A stretch of DNA of 64,000 bases from Natronomonas gomsonensis (GTDB taxonomy: Archaea > Halobacteriota > Halobacteria > Halobacteriales > Haloarculaceae), in the NCBI RefSeq assembly GCF_024300825.1, contig NZ_CP101323.1, positions 1,488,001-1,552,000 on the forward strand. The letters run 5' to 3'. The notes under the pieces are model-generated. The model did no database searches. It was given only the letters and a program-made list of their open reading frames with translations, and was not told the DNA's origin. Within the stretch, counting starts at the first letter, position 1. Every line of letters begins with the position of its first letter. The position numbers and the translations under genes are program-made. This document shows positions 50,898 through 60,835 of this stretch, piece after piece.

Positions 50898-52673
50898 CTA
50901 GGTGCGGTCGTCGAGCCACAGGATGCCGGCGCCAATCATCCCGAGGGCTATAACGACCGTGCCGCCGGCGACCGCGAACAACCCTAATTGCTGTTCGAAG
51001 AGGTACAGCACACCACCGAACAGGACGAGAACACCCCCGGAAAGCCCCGTACCGAGAACCAACTGCACCGTACCGTTATCGGTGGTCCGGTCGGTTCGGG
51101 ACAACAGGTCCGGCATAAAAAACATGACAACGCCACCGACGGCGACGGCCACGAACTCGGCCGTCGGAAGCAGTGGTTGGTCCAAGGCGTCGAACAGTAC
51201 TTGAACCCACAGGAGTTGGAGGAGGTACGCCCCCGGGAGCGCGTAGGTCTCCGTCCACGGCGGTTGGGGGTCCGCTCGAAGCGTCCAGCGAACGGCCCAC
51301 ACCGTGAGGCCGAGTGCGAGCGGCCACGCGACTGCGAACGCCGCATTCGGCAGGAACGGCACCGTCTCTTGGCGGCCTATCCAGAAGAAAACCGGAAACA
51401 GCGAAACGAACGCCGTCGGTACGAGCAACACGCCCGGCGGTCTGGTCGCTGGAGCGGGAAGCGATTCCTCCGCCACGCTCGCTGTTCCGGGACGGCGTCG
51501 CTCCCAGTCCTGTAGAAACTGCGGGACGCGTTCGGTCTCTCGGACCCAAAACCAGAGGCTGAACAGGCCGGGGACGGTGGCACACAGCAGATACCCAGCA
51601 ATGTTCCACCGGGTGAGAACCGAGATGCGCGCAGAGAGGAACACGTCGGGCCGGTAGATAGCGATGAACACGAACAGTGCAATCGCCACGAATGAGAGTA
51701 GCGTAAGAAGCATCGAAAGCAGCGTTCCAACGACGAAAAACGGCGCCACCATCATCCCTTTTCGACTGGTTGAGGTGTATTTCAACACCCGGTAGAATCG
51801 CATCTCGATGTCGACTGCTCGGTTTCGGATTCCGGTGCCACTCGAGATGACGCCGTCGGGCAATCGCTTGCCAACCGCGGGCGCCGCCACACCGACCAAC
51901 ACGACGACCTGCGGTAGCGGGAACAGGATACCGATGAACCCAACGATGAAAGAGAGGAACAGACAGACCGCGACGAGGATGAGGGCACAGGAGGCGACCC
52001 CCAGGCCGTTGCTCACGGGGGCGACCCAGTTATCCCGCGAGAGGTCTTCGCGCATGCTCTCTTTCTGTTCGTCGGTCGGAGACCCGGGGCGAATCTGGTC
52101 CATGAACGCGACACGTTCATCGATGGTGGCCTCGCGCCACCACCAGCGGTGGATGTAGAGGCCGATGAGCGTGCTGCTTGCGAGAATCCATCCGACGAGG
52201 ACAGAAACGAAGACATCCGATTGATTCACCACCGATGTGACCACCGACGGGAGCACCGACCGGCTGAACGCACCCGGCATCTGGTCGGCAATGGGGATGG
52301 CGAACACACAGACGAGAACGGTGGTCAGCAGACGGAACCGCCGGCGCCCGACGACCGAGGCCGCTGGGTCGGCATCCGAGAACAACCGCGGAAGGAGTTG
52401 ATACACGAGATAGCCCAACAACAGCCAGTCGAACCCGGCACCGACGAGACGGAGTTCCTCCCCCCGAACAGCCAGTACAGCGAGGACAAAGGGAATCAGG
52501 GCGGTGTCGGCGAAGGAATCGGCGACTCTGCCGATAGTCGGGAGGAGCGCGTCGGGAACGACCCGAAAGAGCAGACTGTTGCCCGCCAGCGTCGCCAGAG
52601 CGCGTCGCGGCGTCGCGACGGCCGCCGTGAGCGCGCCCGTGACGGCCGTCGCCGAGACGTTCCACCGTCCCAT
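50898..52673 (-). CDS. polytopic membrane protein of unknown function
   Basis: 591 residues with about 12 or more hydrophobic segments spread over the chain. A charged cytoplasmic loop (ATIDERVAFMDQIRPGSPTD near residue 182) and another (RETERVPQFLQDWERRRPG) are the only polar parts of note. No known transporter or enzyme motif is visible. It stands alone between convergent and divergent neighbours. Function not assigned. Confidence 0.7.
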   Translation of the reverse strand: MGRWNVSATAVTGALTAAVATPRRALATLAGNSLLFRVVPDALLPTIGRVADSFADTALIPFVLAVLAVRGEELRLVGAGFDWLLLGYLVYQLLPRLFSDADPAASVVGRRRFRLLTTVLVCVFAIPIADQMPGAFSRSVLPSVVTSVVNQSDVFVSVLVGWILASSTLIGLYIHRWWWREATIDERVAFMDQIRPGSPTDEQKESMREDLSRDNWVAPVSNGLGVASCALILVAVCLFLSFIVGFIGILFPLPQVVVLVGVAAPAVGKRLPDGVISSGTGIRNRAVDIEMRFYRVLKYTSTSRKGMMVAPFFVVGTLLSMLLTLLSFVAIALFVFIAIYRPDVFLSARISVLTRWNIAGYLLCATVPGLFSLWFWVRETERVPQFLQDWERRRPGTASVAEESLPAPATRPPGVLLVPTAFVSLFPVFFWIGRQETVPFLPNAAFAVAWPLALGLTVWAVRWTLRADPQPPWTETYALPGAYLLQLLWVQVLFDALDQPLLPTAEFVAVAVGGVVMFFMPDLLSRTDRTTDNGTVQLVLGTGLSGGVLVLFGGVLYLFEQQLGLFAVAGGTVVIALGMIGAGILWLDDRT

Positions 52674-52735
52674 CGGATGTGACTCACAGCACCAACAGCA
52701 AAAGCCTACGGGACGTTCCGTGCCGTGAACGTCCG

Positions 52736-54082
52736 TCAGCGCCGCCGTCTCGCCACGCGCTCTTCGGCCGTCTCACTCGTGACGACCTCGTACAGCAGAG
52801 CGCGTCCCCCATCCTCCTTCGGTCGGAGAACCCGGCCGAGACGCTGGGTGAACTCCCGTTCGCTACCGGACCCCGACAGCACGACGGCGACGTTGGCGTC
52901 GGGCACGTCGACACCCTCGTCTAAGACGTTCGCGGCGACGACGCGGGAGTACTCGCCCCGGCGAAAGCGCTCCAGAATTTCGCGTCGTTCCTCCGCGCCG
53001 GTTTCGTTGGTAATCGGCGGGATGAGAAACCGCTCGGCGAGGTCGTAGACGAGGTCGGTGAAGGCGGTGAAGACGATGACGCGGTCCTCGCGGTGGCGGT
53101 CGAGGATGTCGGCCAATTTCTCGACCTTCCGGTCGGCGTTCATCATCACCTCGCGAGCGCGCTGTTTGGCGAGCAGCGCCTCACGGGCCCGGGGGTCGGT
53201 TCCCGACCGCTTGACGAGTTCCTGATAGTCGCTACCGCTTCGGAGTTGAATGTTCGACTGCTTGAGATAGTCGGTGAAGGTACCCTGGTGTTCCTCGTAG
53301 CGTTCTCGCTCCTCGACGGTGAGTTCGACCTCGATACGGCGGATATCGTAGTCAGCGAGGTGCTCGCCGGCGAGGTCATCGGCCGAGCGGCGGTAAACCA
53401 CCGAACCGACCAATTCCTCGATTGCCTCGTGGGCGCCGTCGGGGCGTTCGAAGGTCGCCGTGAGGCCGAGGCGGGCCGGAGCCGCCATCAGGCGCGCGAT
53501 ATCCCGATACCCCTCGCCGCCGAGGTGATGGACCTCGTCGAAGACGAGTAGGCCGAAGCGGTCGCCCAACTCGTCGGCACGAAGGTACGCCGAGTCGTAG
53601 GTCGCGACGGTGACGGCCTCGACGCGCTGTTTTCCGCCGCCCAACTGACCGATGGGGCAGTCGAACTCCGCACGGAGTTCGCTCCGCCACTGTTCGAGCA
53701 AGTCGATGGTTGGCACGACGACCAGCGTCGCGGTGTCGAGGGCAGCCATCGCGGCGATGGCGACGACGGTCTTGCCGCTGCCGGTCGGGAGTTCCAACAC
53801 GCCGCGGTCGTTGGCCTCGCGCCAGGCGTCGAGGGCTTCCTGCTGATAGGACCGGAGTTCGTACGTCGTCGAGAGGTCATCCACGTCGGGCACATCGAGA
53901 GCGCGGTCCTCGACGGCGAAGCCGCGATTGTGACACGTCGACAGCAGGAACGGATACCGGAAGGCAGGGGCGCGGCGGCTCTTCGAGCGCTCGTCGACCT
54001 CGACGAACGACAGGCCATCGAGTGCCTCGCCGTCCGACCCGTCGACGCGTATCGTCCCCTCGTCGTAACGCAGCGTGACCAC
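52736..54082 (-). CDS. XPB/Rad25-like superfamily 2 DNA helicase
   Basis: 448 residues, GTG start at 54082. Helicase motifs: LPTGSGKT (Walker A, 98-105), FDEVHHLG (motif II, DEVH, near 181-188), GLTATFERPDG (motif III plus RED-like element), and FTQRLGRVLRPKEDG (motif VI) at the C-terminus. An N-terminal damage-recognition-type domain precedes the helicase, as in archaeal XPB. It probably unwinds DNA in repair. The gene is not next to a Bax1 nuclease gene, its common archaeal partner. Confidence 0.9.
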   Translation of the reverse strand: MVTLRYDEGTIRVDGSDGEALDGLSFVEVDERSKSRRAPAFRYPFLLSTCHNRGFAVEDRALDVPDVDDLSTTYELRSYQQEALDAWREANDRGVLELPTGSGKTVVAIAAMAALDTATLVVVPTIDLLEQWRSELRAEFDCPIGQLGGGKQRVEAVTVATYDSAYLRADELGDRFGLLVFDEVHHLGGEGYRDIARLMAAPARLGLTATFERPDGAHEAIEELVGSVVYRRSADDLAGEHLADYDIRRIEVELTVEERERYEEHQGTFTDYLKQSNIQLRSGSDYQELVKRSGTDPRAREALLAKQRAREVMMNADRKVEKLADILDRHREDRVIVFTAFTDLVYDLAERFLIPPITNETGAEERREILERFRRGEYSRVVAANVLDEGVDVPDANVAVVLSGSGSEREFTQRLGRVLRPKEDGGRALLYEVVTSETAEERVARRRR

Positions 54083-54181
54083 ACCGGCGTTCGGCGACCG
54101 GCCGGCTTAATTCCACGGTTCACCGACTGCGGTGCGACCGCTTTCTCAACCCTTATTGCCGGCCGAGAACACGTTCGGAGT

Positions 54182-54811
54182 ATGAGCGATACGGAGCGCG
54201 AGGAGTCCGCCGACGGTGACGGGCAGGCACTCGACGCCGAGGAGCCAACGGCCGAGGCCGACGCCGCCGAATTCGTCGACGAGGAGACGGCCGATGTCGA
54301 CGCCATCGCCGAGCGCATCGCCGACACCGACACCGAGGAAATCGCCGAGGAAATCGCCGCGCTGCGGGAGCGAAACGACGAACTCGAACTCGAGCGCGAC
54401 GACCTCGAATCCCGGCTGAAGCGCAAGCAGGCGGAGTTCCAAAACTACAAGAAACGACAGGAGAAGCGCCGCGAGCAGGAACGCGCCCGCGCGACCGAGG
54501 ACCTCGTGACGCGACTGCTGGAGGTCCGGGACAACCTCAAGCGCGCACTCGAGCAGGACGACGACGCCGACATCCGCGAGGGCGTCGAGGCCACCTTCCG
54601 GCAACTCGACGAGACGCTCGCGTCCGAGAACGTCGACCCCATCGAACCCGACCCGGGTTCGGAGGTCGACCCACAGCGCCACGAGGTGCTCCTGAAGGTC
54701 GGAAGCGACCAACCGGCCGGCACCGTTGATTCCGTTCAACGGCCCGGCTACGAGATGGCGGGGAAGGTGCTTCGGGCCGCGCAGGTGACCGTCGCCGAGG
54801 AAGGCGAATAG
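54182..54811 (+). CDS. grpE: GrpE nucleotide-exchange factor
   Basis: 209 residues from the ATG at 54182, after a CCTTATTGCC box about 30 bases upstream. An acidic N-terminus leads into a long coiled coil ([20 protein letters not shown]), then the conserved [13 protein letters not shown] and a C-terminal beta domain with [13 protein letters not shown] and [16 protein letters not shown]. It releases ADP from DnaK. First gene of the chaperone set. Confidence 0.95.
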   Translation: MSDTEREESADGDGQALDAEEPTAEADAAEFVDEETADVDAIAERIADTDTEEIAEEIAALRERNDELELERDDLESRLKRKQAEFQNYKKRQEKRREQERARATEDLVTRLLEVRDNLKRALEQDDDADIREGVEATFRQLDETLASENVDPIEPDPGSEVDPQRHEVLLKVGSDQPAGTVDSVQRPGYEMAGKVLRAAQVTVAEEGE

Positions 54812-54909
54812 CGCTTCTGTTTATATTTCTCGGTCGCCAATACCGGAGGTTCGGAAAACCGCCAGAAGGAGCCACGACGGTAGCGAGCGTGAGTCACCGT
54901 ATCTAGCAA

Positions 54910-54917
54910 CTTTTAAC
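54910..54917 (+). promoter_or_regulatory. TATA box of dnaK
   Basis: CTTTTAAC is centred about 31 bases before the dnaK ATG, in the 133-base gap after grpE. So dnaK has its own promoter. Confidence 0.55.
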
Positions 54918-54944
54918 CGATTCAGACCGATAGGTACGGCCAAC

Positions 54945-56891
54945 ATGGCGAGCAACAAGATTCTCGGTATCGACCTCGGTACCACCAACTCGGCGTTTGC
55001 GGTGATGGAGGGTGGGGACCCCGAAATCATCGTCAACGGCGAGGGTGAGCGGACGACGCCATCCGTCGTCGCCTTCACCGACGACGGCGAGCGACTGGTC
55101 GGCAAGCCCGCGAAGAACCAGGCCGTCCAGAACCCCGAGCGGACCATCCAGTCCATCAAGCGGCACATGGGCGAAGACGACTACACCGTCGAAATCGAAG
55201 GCGACGACTACTCGCCGGAGCAGATTTCGGCGATGATTCTGCAGAAAATCAAACGCGACGCCGAGGAGTACCTCGGCGACGACATCGAGAAGGCCGTCAT
55301 CACGGTGCCGGCGTACTTCAACGACAAACAGCGACAGGCCACGAAGGACGCCGGCGAAATCGCCGGCTTCGAGGTCGACCGCATCGTCAACGAGCCGACC
55401 GCAGCCGCGATGGCCTACGGCCTCGACGACGAGTCCGACCAGACCGTCCTCGTGTACGACCTCGGGGGCGGCACCTTCGACGTGTCCATCCTCGATTTGG
55501 GCGGCGGCGTCTACGAGGTCGTCGCCACGAACGGCGACAACGACCTCGGCGGCGACGACTGGGACGAGGCCATCATCGACTACCTCGCTGACTCCTTCGA
55601 GGAGGAGAACGGCATCGACCTCCGAGAGGACCGACAGGCACTCCAACGGCTGAAGGACGCCGCCGAGGAGGCCAAAATCGAACTCTCCTCGCGGAAGGAG
55701 ACCACCATCAACCTTCCCTTCATCGCCGCGACCGACGAGGGGCCGCTCAACCTCGAAGAGAAGATGACGCGCGCGAAGTTCGAGTCGCTGACGAGCGACC
55801 TCGTCGAACGGACCGTCGGCCCGACCGAGCAGGCGCTCTCCGACGCCGGCTACTCGAAGGGCGACATCGACGAGGTCATCCTCGTCGGTGGGTCCACGCG
55901 GATGCCGCAGGTCCAAGAGAAGGTCGAGGAGATGACCGGCCAAGAGCCGAAGAAGAACGTCAACCCCGACGAGGCCGTCGCGCTGGGTGCGGCGATTCAG
56001 GGTGGCGTCCTCTCCGGCGACGTCGACGACATCGTCCTGCTGGACGTGACGCCGCTTTCGCTCGGTATCGAGGTCAAGGGCGGCCTCTTCGAGCGCCTCA
56101 TCGACAAGAACACGACCATCCCGACCGAGGAGTCAAAAATCTTCACGACCGCGGCGGACAACCAGACCTCCGTCAACGTCCGGGTCTTCCAGGGTGAGCG
56201 TGAAATCGCCGAGGAGAACGAACTGCTCGGCGCCTTCCAGTTGACCGGCATCCCGCCGGCCCCCGCCGGAACGCCGCAAATCGAGGTGTCGTTCAACATC
56301 GACGAAAACGGCATCGTCAACGTCTCCGCGGAGGATCAGGGCTCCGGCAACTCCGAGGAAATCACCATCGAGGGCGGCGTCGGCCTCTCCGACGAGGAAA
56401 TCGAGGAGATGCAGGAGGAAGCCGAGGCTCACGCCGAGGAAGACCAGCAGCGACGGGCGTTCGTCGAGGCACGCAACGAGGCCGAATCGTCCATCCAGCG
56501 CGCCGAGACGCTGCTAGAGGAGAACGACGAGGAACTCGACGACGACCTCCAGTCCGACATCGAAGCCGAAATCGAACGCGTCGAGGAAGCCCTCGAGGAG
56601 TACACCGAGGTCGACAGCGACGAACTCGACGAGGCCTCCGAGGCGCTTGAATCCGCCACCGAGAGCCTCTCGGAGCAACTGCAGGAAATCGGCAAGCAGA
56701 TGTACGAACAACAGGCCGCAGGCGGTGCTGCAGGCGCTGGCGGCCCCGGCGGCGCGGCGGGCGCCGGCGGCATGGGCGGCATGGGCGGTGCCGGCCCCGG
56801 TGCGGGTGCTGGTCCCGGTGGCGCCGGCGATGCCGACGGCGAGGAGTACGTCGACGCCGACTTCGAGGACGTCGACGAAGACGAGGAGTAA
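54945..56891 (+). CDS. dnaK: DnaK/Hsp70 chaperone
   Basis: 648 residues. The ATPase domain opens [20 protein letters not shown] and keeps [18 protein letters not shown] and [14 protein letters not shown]; the substrate-binding domain starts near 380 with [16 protein letters not shown]. It ends with a Gly/Ala/Met-rich linker (about residues 585-630) and an acidic tail ([10 protein letters not shown]). Length is normal. GrpE lies upstream, but DnaJ is separated from it by 5.5 kb of unrelated genes. Confidence 0.97.
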   Translation: MASNKILGIDLGTTNSAFAVMEGGDPEIIVNGEGERTTPSVVAFTDDGERLVGKPAKNQAVQNPERTIQSIKRHMGEDDYTVEIEGDDYSPEQISAMILQKIKRDAEEYLGDDIEKAVITVPAYFNDKQRQATKDAGEIAGFEVDRIVNEPTAAAMAYGLDDESDQTVLVYDLGGGTFDVSILDLGGGVYEVVATNGDNDLGGDDWDEAIIDYLADSFEEENGIDLREDRQALQRLKDAAEEAKIELSSRKETTINLPFIAATDEGPLNLEEKMTRAKFESLTSDLVERTVGPTEQALSDAGYSKGDIDEVILVGGSTRMPQVQEKVEEMTGQEPKKNVNPDEAVALGAAIQGGVLSGDVDDIVLLDVTPLSLGIEVKGGLFERLIDKNTTIPTEESKIFTTAADNQTSVNVRVFQGEREIAEENELLGAFQLTGIPPAPAGTPQIEVSFNIDENGIVNVSAEDQGSGNSEEITIEGGVGLSDEEIEEMQEEAEAHAEEDQQRRAFVEARNEAESSIQRAETLLEENDEELDDDLQSDIEAEIERVEEALEEYTEVDSDELDEASEALESATESLSEQLQEIGKQMYEQQAAGGAAGAGGPGGAAGAGGMGGMGGAGPGAGAGPGGAGDADGEEYVDADFEDVDEDEE

Positions 56892-56931
56892 GGCGAGTCC
56901 GAGTCGTCGGCTCTGAAGACGACCCGATTTT

Positions 56932-56976
56932 TGCGACGACTGTCTCAGTAGCGGTGCCCGTCCGCAAAAAGGACCT
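56932..56976. terminator. possible bidirectional terminator after dnaK
   Basis: TTTTTGCG (about 56932-56939) and CGCAAAAA (about 56963-56970) form facing arms about 40 bases apart in the gap between the convergent dnaK and the small antitoxin-like gene. Both strands then have a T-tract. It resembles the TTTTTGCACG/GGCAAAAA arms of the dispersed repeats. Confidence 0.4.
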
Positions 56977-56985
56977 CCAGTTACG

Positions 56986-57207
56986 CTACTCGCCGACGTG
57001 GTCGCCGGCGTGTGACAGCGTCAACTCTTCGGCCTCGTAGATGTTGATGAGTTCGGTGATGAGTTCGTCGTAGGATTCGTCCTCGATGCGGAGGTTGTCG
57101 AGGCGCTCGAGCGTCTCCCGGTCGAGACGTACTTCAGGTATACCTGTCGGTTCGCGGCACGGCTTGAAAAGTTCCGGGGACGGGGGCACCTCGTCCTGTA
57201 GACTCAC
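56986..57207 (-). CDS. small antitoxin-like or DNA-binding protein (DUF7557-type)
   Basis: 73 residues from the GTG at 57207, which has AGAGGA just before it; a longer start at 57306 overlaps the divergent gene. The core RLDRETLERLDNLRIEDESY followed by ELITELINIYEAEELTL matches a haloarchaeal family of about 50-residue proteins that I recall as DUF7557, reminiscent of VapB/RelB antitoxins. No toxin gene lies beside it. The N-terminal 20 residues may not be translated. Confidence 0.65.
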   Translation of the reverse strand: MSLQDEVPPSPELFKPCREPTGIPEVRLDRETLERLDNLRIEDESYDELITELINIYEAEELTLSHAGDHVGE

Positions 57208-57281
57208 TCCTCTTGGTGGGAGCGCGTCAGCGGACGGTTGCCAAAGAACTAAATCTCCTCCGTGTCGGGTGAATACTGTCC

Positions 57282-57962
57282 ATGACACGACTGTACGGAG
57301 ACGCAAAGCGGGTTGCCGTTGTGGTTGTCGTCGCGACTCTGTTCTCCTCTGTCTTCGCTGGGGTGGCCGCCGCCGACATCGAAGTCAGCGGCGAGTTCGA
57401 CGGAACCCTCGCCGGCTACGGCGAAGACGCCGAGACGCCGAACGAGATAACCGTCGACGGGCAGTTCACCGTCGAGGGCGAAACCGCGGTCGACCCCGAA
57501 ATCGTCATCGAAGGGACGGACGCGGCCGTCCTCGACACCGACTCGATAGAGGTGTTCGTCGAGGGGAGCCAGTCCATTTCATTCGACCGCCAGTACCGCG
57601 CCGGCGAGGTTCGGTTGACGCCTGCAGAGGGCGAAATCCCCGCCGGGACGACCATCCGCGTTGAGTTCGCCACCTACTTCACCGGCGGCACCACCGCCGA
57701 CACCATCGACGCCGGAACGGCGACGGTGAGCTACGAGACCGCGGGCGGCACGCCCGGCGAATCGTCGTTCACCGCCCAAGCCAACGCGTCGAACAGCCCC
57801 GACAACCGAATCGAGTCCCTTCAGTCAGAGATAGCGGACGGAACCCGGACCAGCCTCGTCATGCAGGTACTCGCCGGTATCGGCGCTTTGGCCATCGTCG
57901 TCGCCGTCATCGGCGGCGCCGTCGTCATCTATCGTCGACGCAACTCCGGCCCCGACTGGTAG
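57282..57962 (+). CDS. signal-peptide protein with single C-terminal membrane anchor
   Basis: 226 residues. A signal peptide (VAVVVVVATLFSSVFAGVAA) is followed by a beta-rich extracellular domain with repeated short strands (EVSGEFDGTLAGYGEDAE, VDGQFTVEGETAVDPE), then a C-terminal helix (VLAGIGALAIVVAVIGGAVVIY) and a basic stop (RRRNS). So it is anchored with its domain outside. It converges on the tubulin-like gene, ending nine bases from that stop. A GAACTAAATC box lies upstream. No family recognised. Confidence 0.7.
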   Translation: MTRLYGDAKRVAVVVVVATLFSSVFAGVAAADIEVSGEFDGTLAGYGEDAETPNEITVDGQFTVEGETAVDPEIVIEGTDAAVLDTDSIEVFVEGSQSISFDRQYRAGEVRLTPAEGEIPAGTTIRVEFATYFTGGTTADTIDAGTATVSYETAGGTPGESSFTAQANASNSPDNRIESLQSEIADGTRTSLVMQVLAGIGALAIVVAVIGGAVVIYRRRNSGPDW

Positions 57963-57971
57963 TCGAGCGGT

Positions 57972-60683
57972 TCAGTCCGCGGTCGCTTCCTCGTCGACGA
58001 ACTCTATTTTGATTCCCTCGCGGTCCTCGAACTCGCGGGCGTACTCCTCGAGCAGTTCCTCCCAGGAGACGTTGCCGGCGAGCCACTGGCGCTTCTTCTC
58101 GGAGGCGGGCGAGAGTTCCTGGACGGCGTTCCAGCCGAGTTGGACCCCATCGAGTGCTTGCTTCCACCCGCGGAACCCGATGGCACCGTCTTCGTAGTTA
58201 TCCCAGAGGACGCCCTGATAGAGGTAGCTGACGACGCCGTCGCGGCTGATGAACTCGTGTTTCAGTTCGCCCTCGTCGGCGGCGCCGGTTTCGAGTTGGA
58301 CGTACTCCAGTTTCGGTTCCGGCGGCATCGGCAACTGAATGGTCTTGTCGGTCCCGAACACCGACCGAACATCGCGGCCGTACCACTCGGGATAGGCGAA
58401 CGCCAGTCGGTAGTCGTCCCAGTGTTGGGCGACGAGGTCGTCGAGGCCGCCGTCGTCGGCGTAGGAGTCCAGTTCCTGATACAGTCGCAACACGTCGACT
58501 GGACCGGTTCGGACGTAGGCGACGAACTTGACGCGATGGGAGTCGTAGCTGTCGTCCGTGTAGCGGTTGTACCCCGAACTCGCCGTCGAAACACGCTCGA
58601 AGGAGATGGCATCCTCGTTGTCGTCGTCGTAGACGATGTACATGTCCGTCTCTATCATCCCGAGACTCTGGAAGTAATTGAGAGCGTCGTCGGGCGCGTC
58701 GTCCTCGTCGACGTCGAGAACGAGTCGCGGTTCCTTCTGGAAACACCGCTCGTAGCGCCGGGCGATAGCCTCGAGGAAGTCGTCGCGGTCGACGTATCCC
58801 TCGTCGAGATACGACTCGATATCCGTGAGGTCCGTCTCCAGTTTTTCGAGCGTCACCTCCTCGAGGGCCTCGGGTTCGAGGGGCATCCGTGCGATGCGAA
58901 GCCCCGATTGGTCGGGGTCGGTGAGTTCACGACGAAGCGACTTGAGGTCGTCTCGGGCGTCGCCGAGTTCGCGTTTCTTGTGTTTGAGTCGACTCTCGAT
59001 TTCGGCACGCTGGTCGACGATGCCGTCGCTGAGGTCGTTGAGTCCGTCGTAGTCGTCCTCGACCTCTCGGAGCCGTTCGAGTGCCTCCTTCAGGTTCGAC
59101 AGTCGACTGTTGAGTTTCTCCTCGCGGCCTTTGATCCCGGGCTTGCCGTCCCAGAAGGACTCCTCGACCTCCTCGAGTTCGACCTTGGTGTCCTCGATTC
59201 GGCCCCGGAGGAAGTCGAAGAGGTTTCGCGCCTTCTGGTTGACCCGAGAAACGTCGCCGAACTCGGGGTGTGAGGAGAGTTCGAAGTGTTTCCACATCTC
59301 CGAAACCGTCTCCTCGCGTTTCTCGCGAACTTTCGGCTCTTGCTCGTCGAGTGCGGACTCGATTTCGTCGAGCGCGAAGGGGACGAACCGCAGGTCGTGT
59401 TCGGCCTCGACTTGGTCGAGCACCGACGCGATGTCCTCGCGGGTCCGGTTGACCATGTTGACGCCGCCGCCGAGGCTGTTGTCGATTATCTCACGGACTT
59501 CGCGTTTGGTCTCGCTCGCCTCCTCGGGGTCCAGTTGCTCGAAGACCACATCCGAGTTCCGCACGAGGTGTTCGATGGCGTCGAGGTCCGAGTCCGTCGC
59601 TTCCAGCGAGGAGCGACCCGCATACAGCAGGCTCTCCAGCGCCTCGATTTCGGATTTCGTCTCACAGTAGATTCGGAGCGTCTCGTGGGGAATCTCGACT
59701 TCCGTTTCGACGACGGTTCCGACCCGGGGGTCGGTGTCGGAGACGCCGGAGACGTTCTCCATGTCGTCGCCGTGTTTCGCCATCGTGTAGATGGATTCGG
59801 CGACGGTGTTGTCTATCATCTGGTCGTAGCGTTCGAGGCCGGCGGAGGACTGTTCACCCTCGATTTTGTCCTCGTTGACGCCGACGAGGAAGTAGTCGTT
59901 GAACGGCTGGGTGTCGAACTCGAAGGCGTTCTCCTCGAGGGCGGCGTCGATAGCGTCGCTCGTCGAGGTGTCCCCGTCGGGGTCGTGTCGAGAGTGAATC
60001 GGGAGCCGGAGGCTGTCGTTGGCGTCGGCGTTGAGCAGGTGTTCGAGGTCACGCAGTGCGGCGTAACTGTTGGCGTAGTACCGCCCGTCGTCGCCCGGGA
60101 GCTGTTTGATGTCCCGACCGAACTCGAACTCGGGGACGACGCCGAACCCGCCGAGGTAGGCGAACATGTTGTTCCGGTTGCGGATGTTCTCGGCGAGGTG
60201 GTGGAGAATGCCGGTCAGAATCGGGAACGTCCCGCTTCCGGTCCCCCCGCCGAGGGAGTTCACAAGCAGGATGTTGATGTGTTTGTTCGAAGACGTGAGC
60301 GCGGTCTGGTGGTCCTGTCGGAACCGGTTGACGTTACGCTGAATCGTCTTGAACACGTCGGAGAAACTCGGCTCCTCGGGATTGTCGAACTTGTACCGAC
60401 CGACGGGGCGTTGGCGCTCCGCGCCCTTCGCTCCGAACCGCATGCTGTTGGTCAGAAACGGGAACTCCTCGCGGTGCGTTCCGACCAGCGTGTCGGGGGT
60501 CTTCAGATAGAGGTTCTTCTCTATCGAGGAGCTGTTGAGCTCGCTCATGTTGGAGTCGACAATCAGATAGTCGAAGTACGCCGACTCCTCTTCCGGGACG
60601 TGTCGTTTGAGGGTTTCGAGAACCTCGATTCCGGCCTGTCCCACCCCGATGAGAAACGTCGGTGACGGCTCTTTGCCAGCCAT
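57972..60683 (-). CDS. long tubulin/FtsZ-superfamily protein (Tubulin_2-like) with central coiled coil
   Basis: 903 residues. The N-terminal GTPase fold has LIGVGQAGIEVLET (residues 11-24), VDSNMSEL, and the tubulin signature LGGGTGSG at 144-151, then YLGGFGVVPEF and YANSYAALRDLEHLL. From about residue 480 to 600 there is a long charged coiled coil (LNSRLSNLKEALERLREVED and more), and a C-terminal part of about 300 residues without recognisable motifs. This differs from FtsZ and CetZ (about 350-400 residues). It should bind GTP and perhaps polymerise. An ATTAAATAA box 26 bases upstream gives a leaderless mRNA. Confidence 0.88.
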   Translation of the reverse strand: MAGKEPSPTFLIGVGQAGIEVLETLKRHVPEEESAYFDYLIVDSNMSELNSSSIEKNLYLKTPDTLVGTHREEFPFLTNSMRFGAKGAERQRPVGRYKFDNPEEPSFSDVFKTIQRNVNRFRQDHQTALTSSNKHINILLVNSLGGGTGSGTFPILTGILHHLAENIRNRNNMFAYLGGFGVVPEFEFGRDIKQLPGDDGRYYANSYAALRDLEHLLNADANDSLRLPIHSRHDPDGDTSTSDAIDAALEENAFEFDTQPFNDYFLVGVNEDKIEGEQSSAGLERYDQMIDNTVAESIYTMAKHGDDMENVSGVSDTDPRVGTVVETEVEIPHETLRIYCETKSEIEALESLLYAGRSSLEATDSDLDAIEHLVRNSDVVFEQLDPEEASETKREVREIIDNSLGGGVNMVNRTREDIASVLDQVEAEHDLRFVPFALDEIESALDEQEPKVREKREETVSEMWKHFELSSHPEFGDVSRVNQKARNLFDFLRGRIEDTKVELEEVEESFWDGKPGIKGREEKLNSRLSNLKEALERLREVEDDYDGLNDLSDGIVDQRAEIESRLKHKKRELGDARDDLKSLRRELTDPDQSGLRIARMPLEPEALEEVTLEKLETDLTDIESYLDEGYVDRDDFLEAIARRYERCFQKEPRLVLDVDEDDAPDDALNYFQSLGMIETDMYIVYDDDNEDAISFERVSTASSGYNRYTDDSYDSHRVKFVAYVRTGPVDVLRLYQELDSYADDGGLDDLVAQHWDDYRLAFAYPEWYGRDVRSVFGTDKTIQLPMPPEPKLEYVQLETGAADEGELKHEFISRDGVVSYLYQGVLWDNYEDGAIGFRGWKQALDGVQLGWNAVQELSPASEKKRQWLAGNVSWEELLEEYAREFEDREGIKIEFVDEEATAD

Positions 60684-60704
60684 ATTAGGCTAAACAGAAA
60701 TCAG

Positions 60705-60713
60705 TTATTTAAT
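60705..60713 (-). promoter_or_regulatory. TATA box of the tubulin-like gene
   Basis: Minus-strand ATTAAATAA is centred about 26 bases before the ATG at 60683. It lies in the 152-base gap shared with the divergent metallopeptidase-like gene. Confidence 0.6.
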
Positions 60714-60806
60714 CCCTTGGGTCACCTCAAAACCGAGCGACGGAGTCCGACTGGACGCGTCGGGTCGACCACCAAGTGACCGAACGGCCGGCCCGCCGGC
60801 GAGACG

Positions 60807-60814
60807 TTTTTATT
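60807..60814 (+). promoter_or_regulatory. TATA box of the metallopeptidase-like gene
   Basis: TTTTTATT is centred about 25 bases before the GTG at 60836, which fixes that start and implies a leaderless mRNA. Confidence 0.6.
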
Positions 60815-60835
60815 GCTGGCCGAATCAGTCGGCGT

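Noticed and set aside
58140-60665. Long plus-strand frames opposite the tubulin-like gene
   Set aside because: The minus frame has the complete tubulin signature and coiled coil; the plus frames are valine-rich antisense products.
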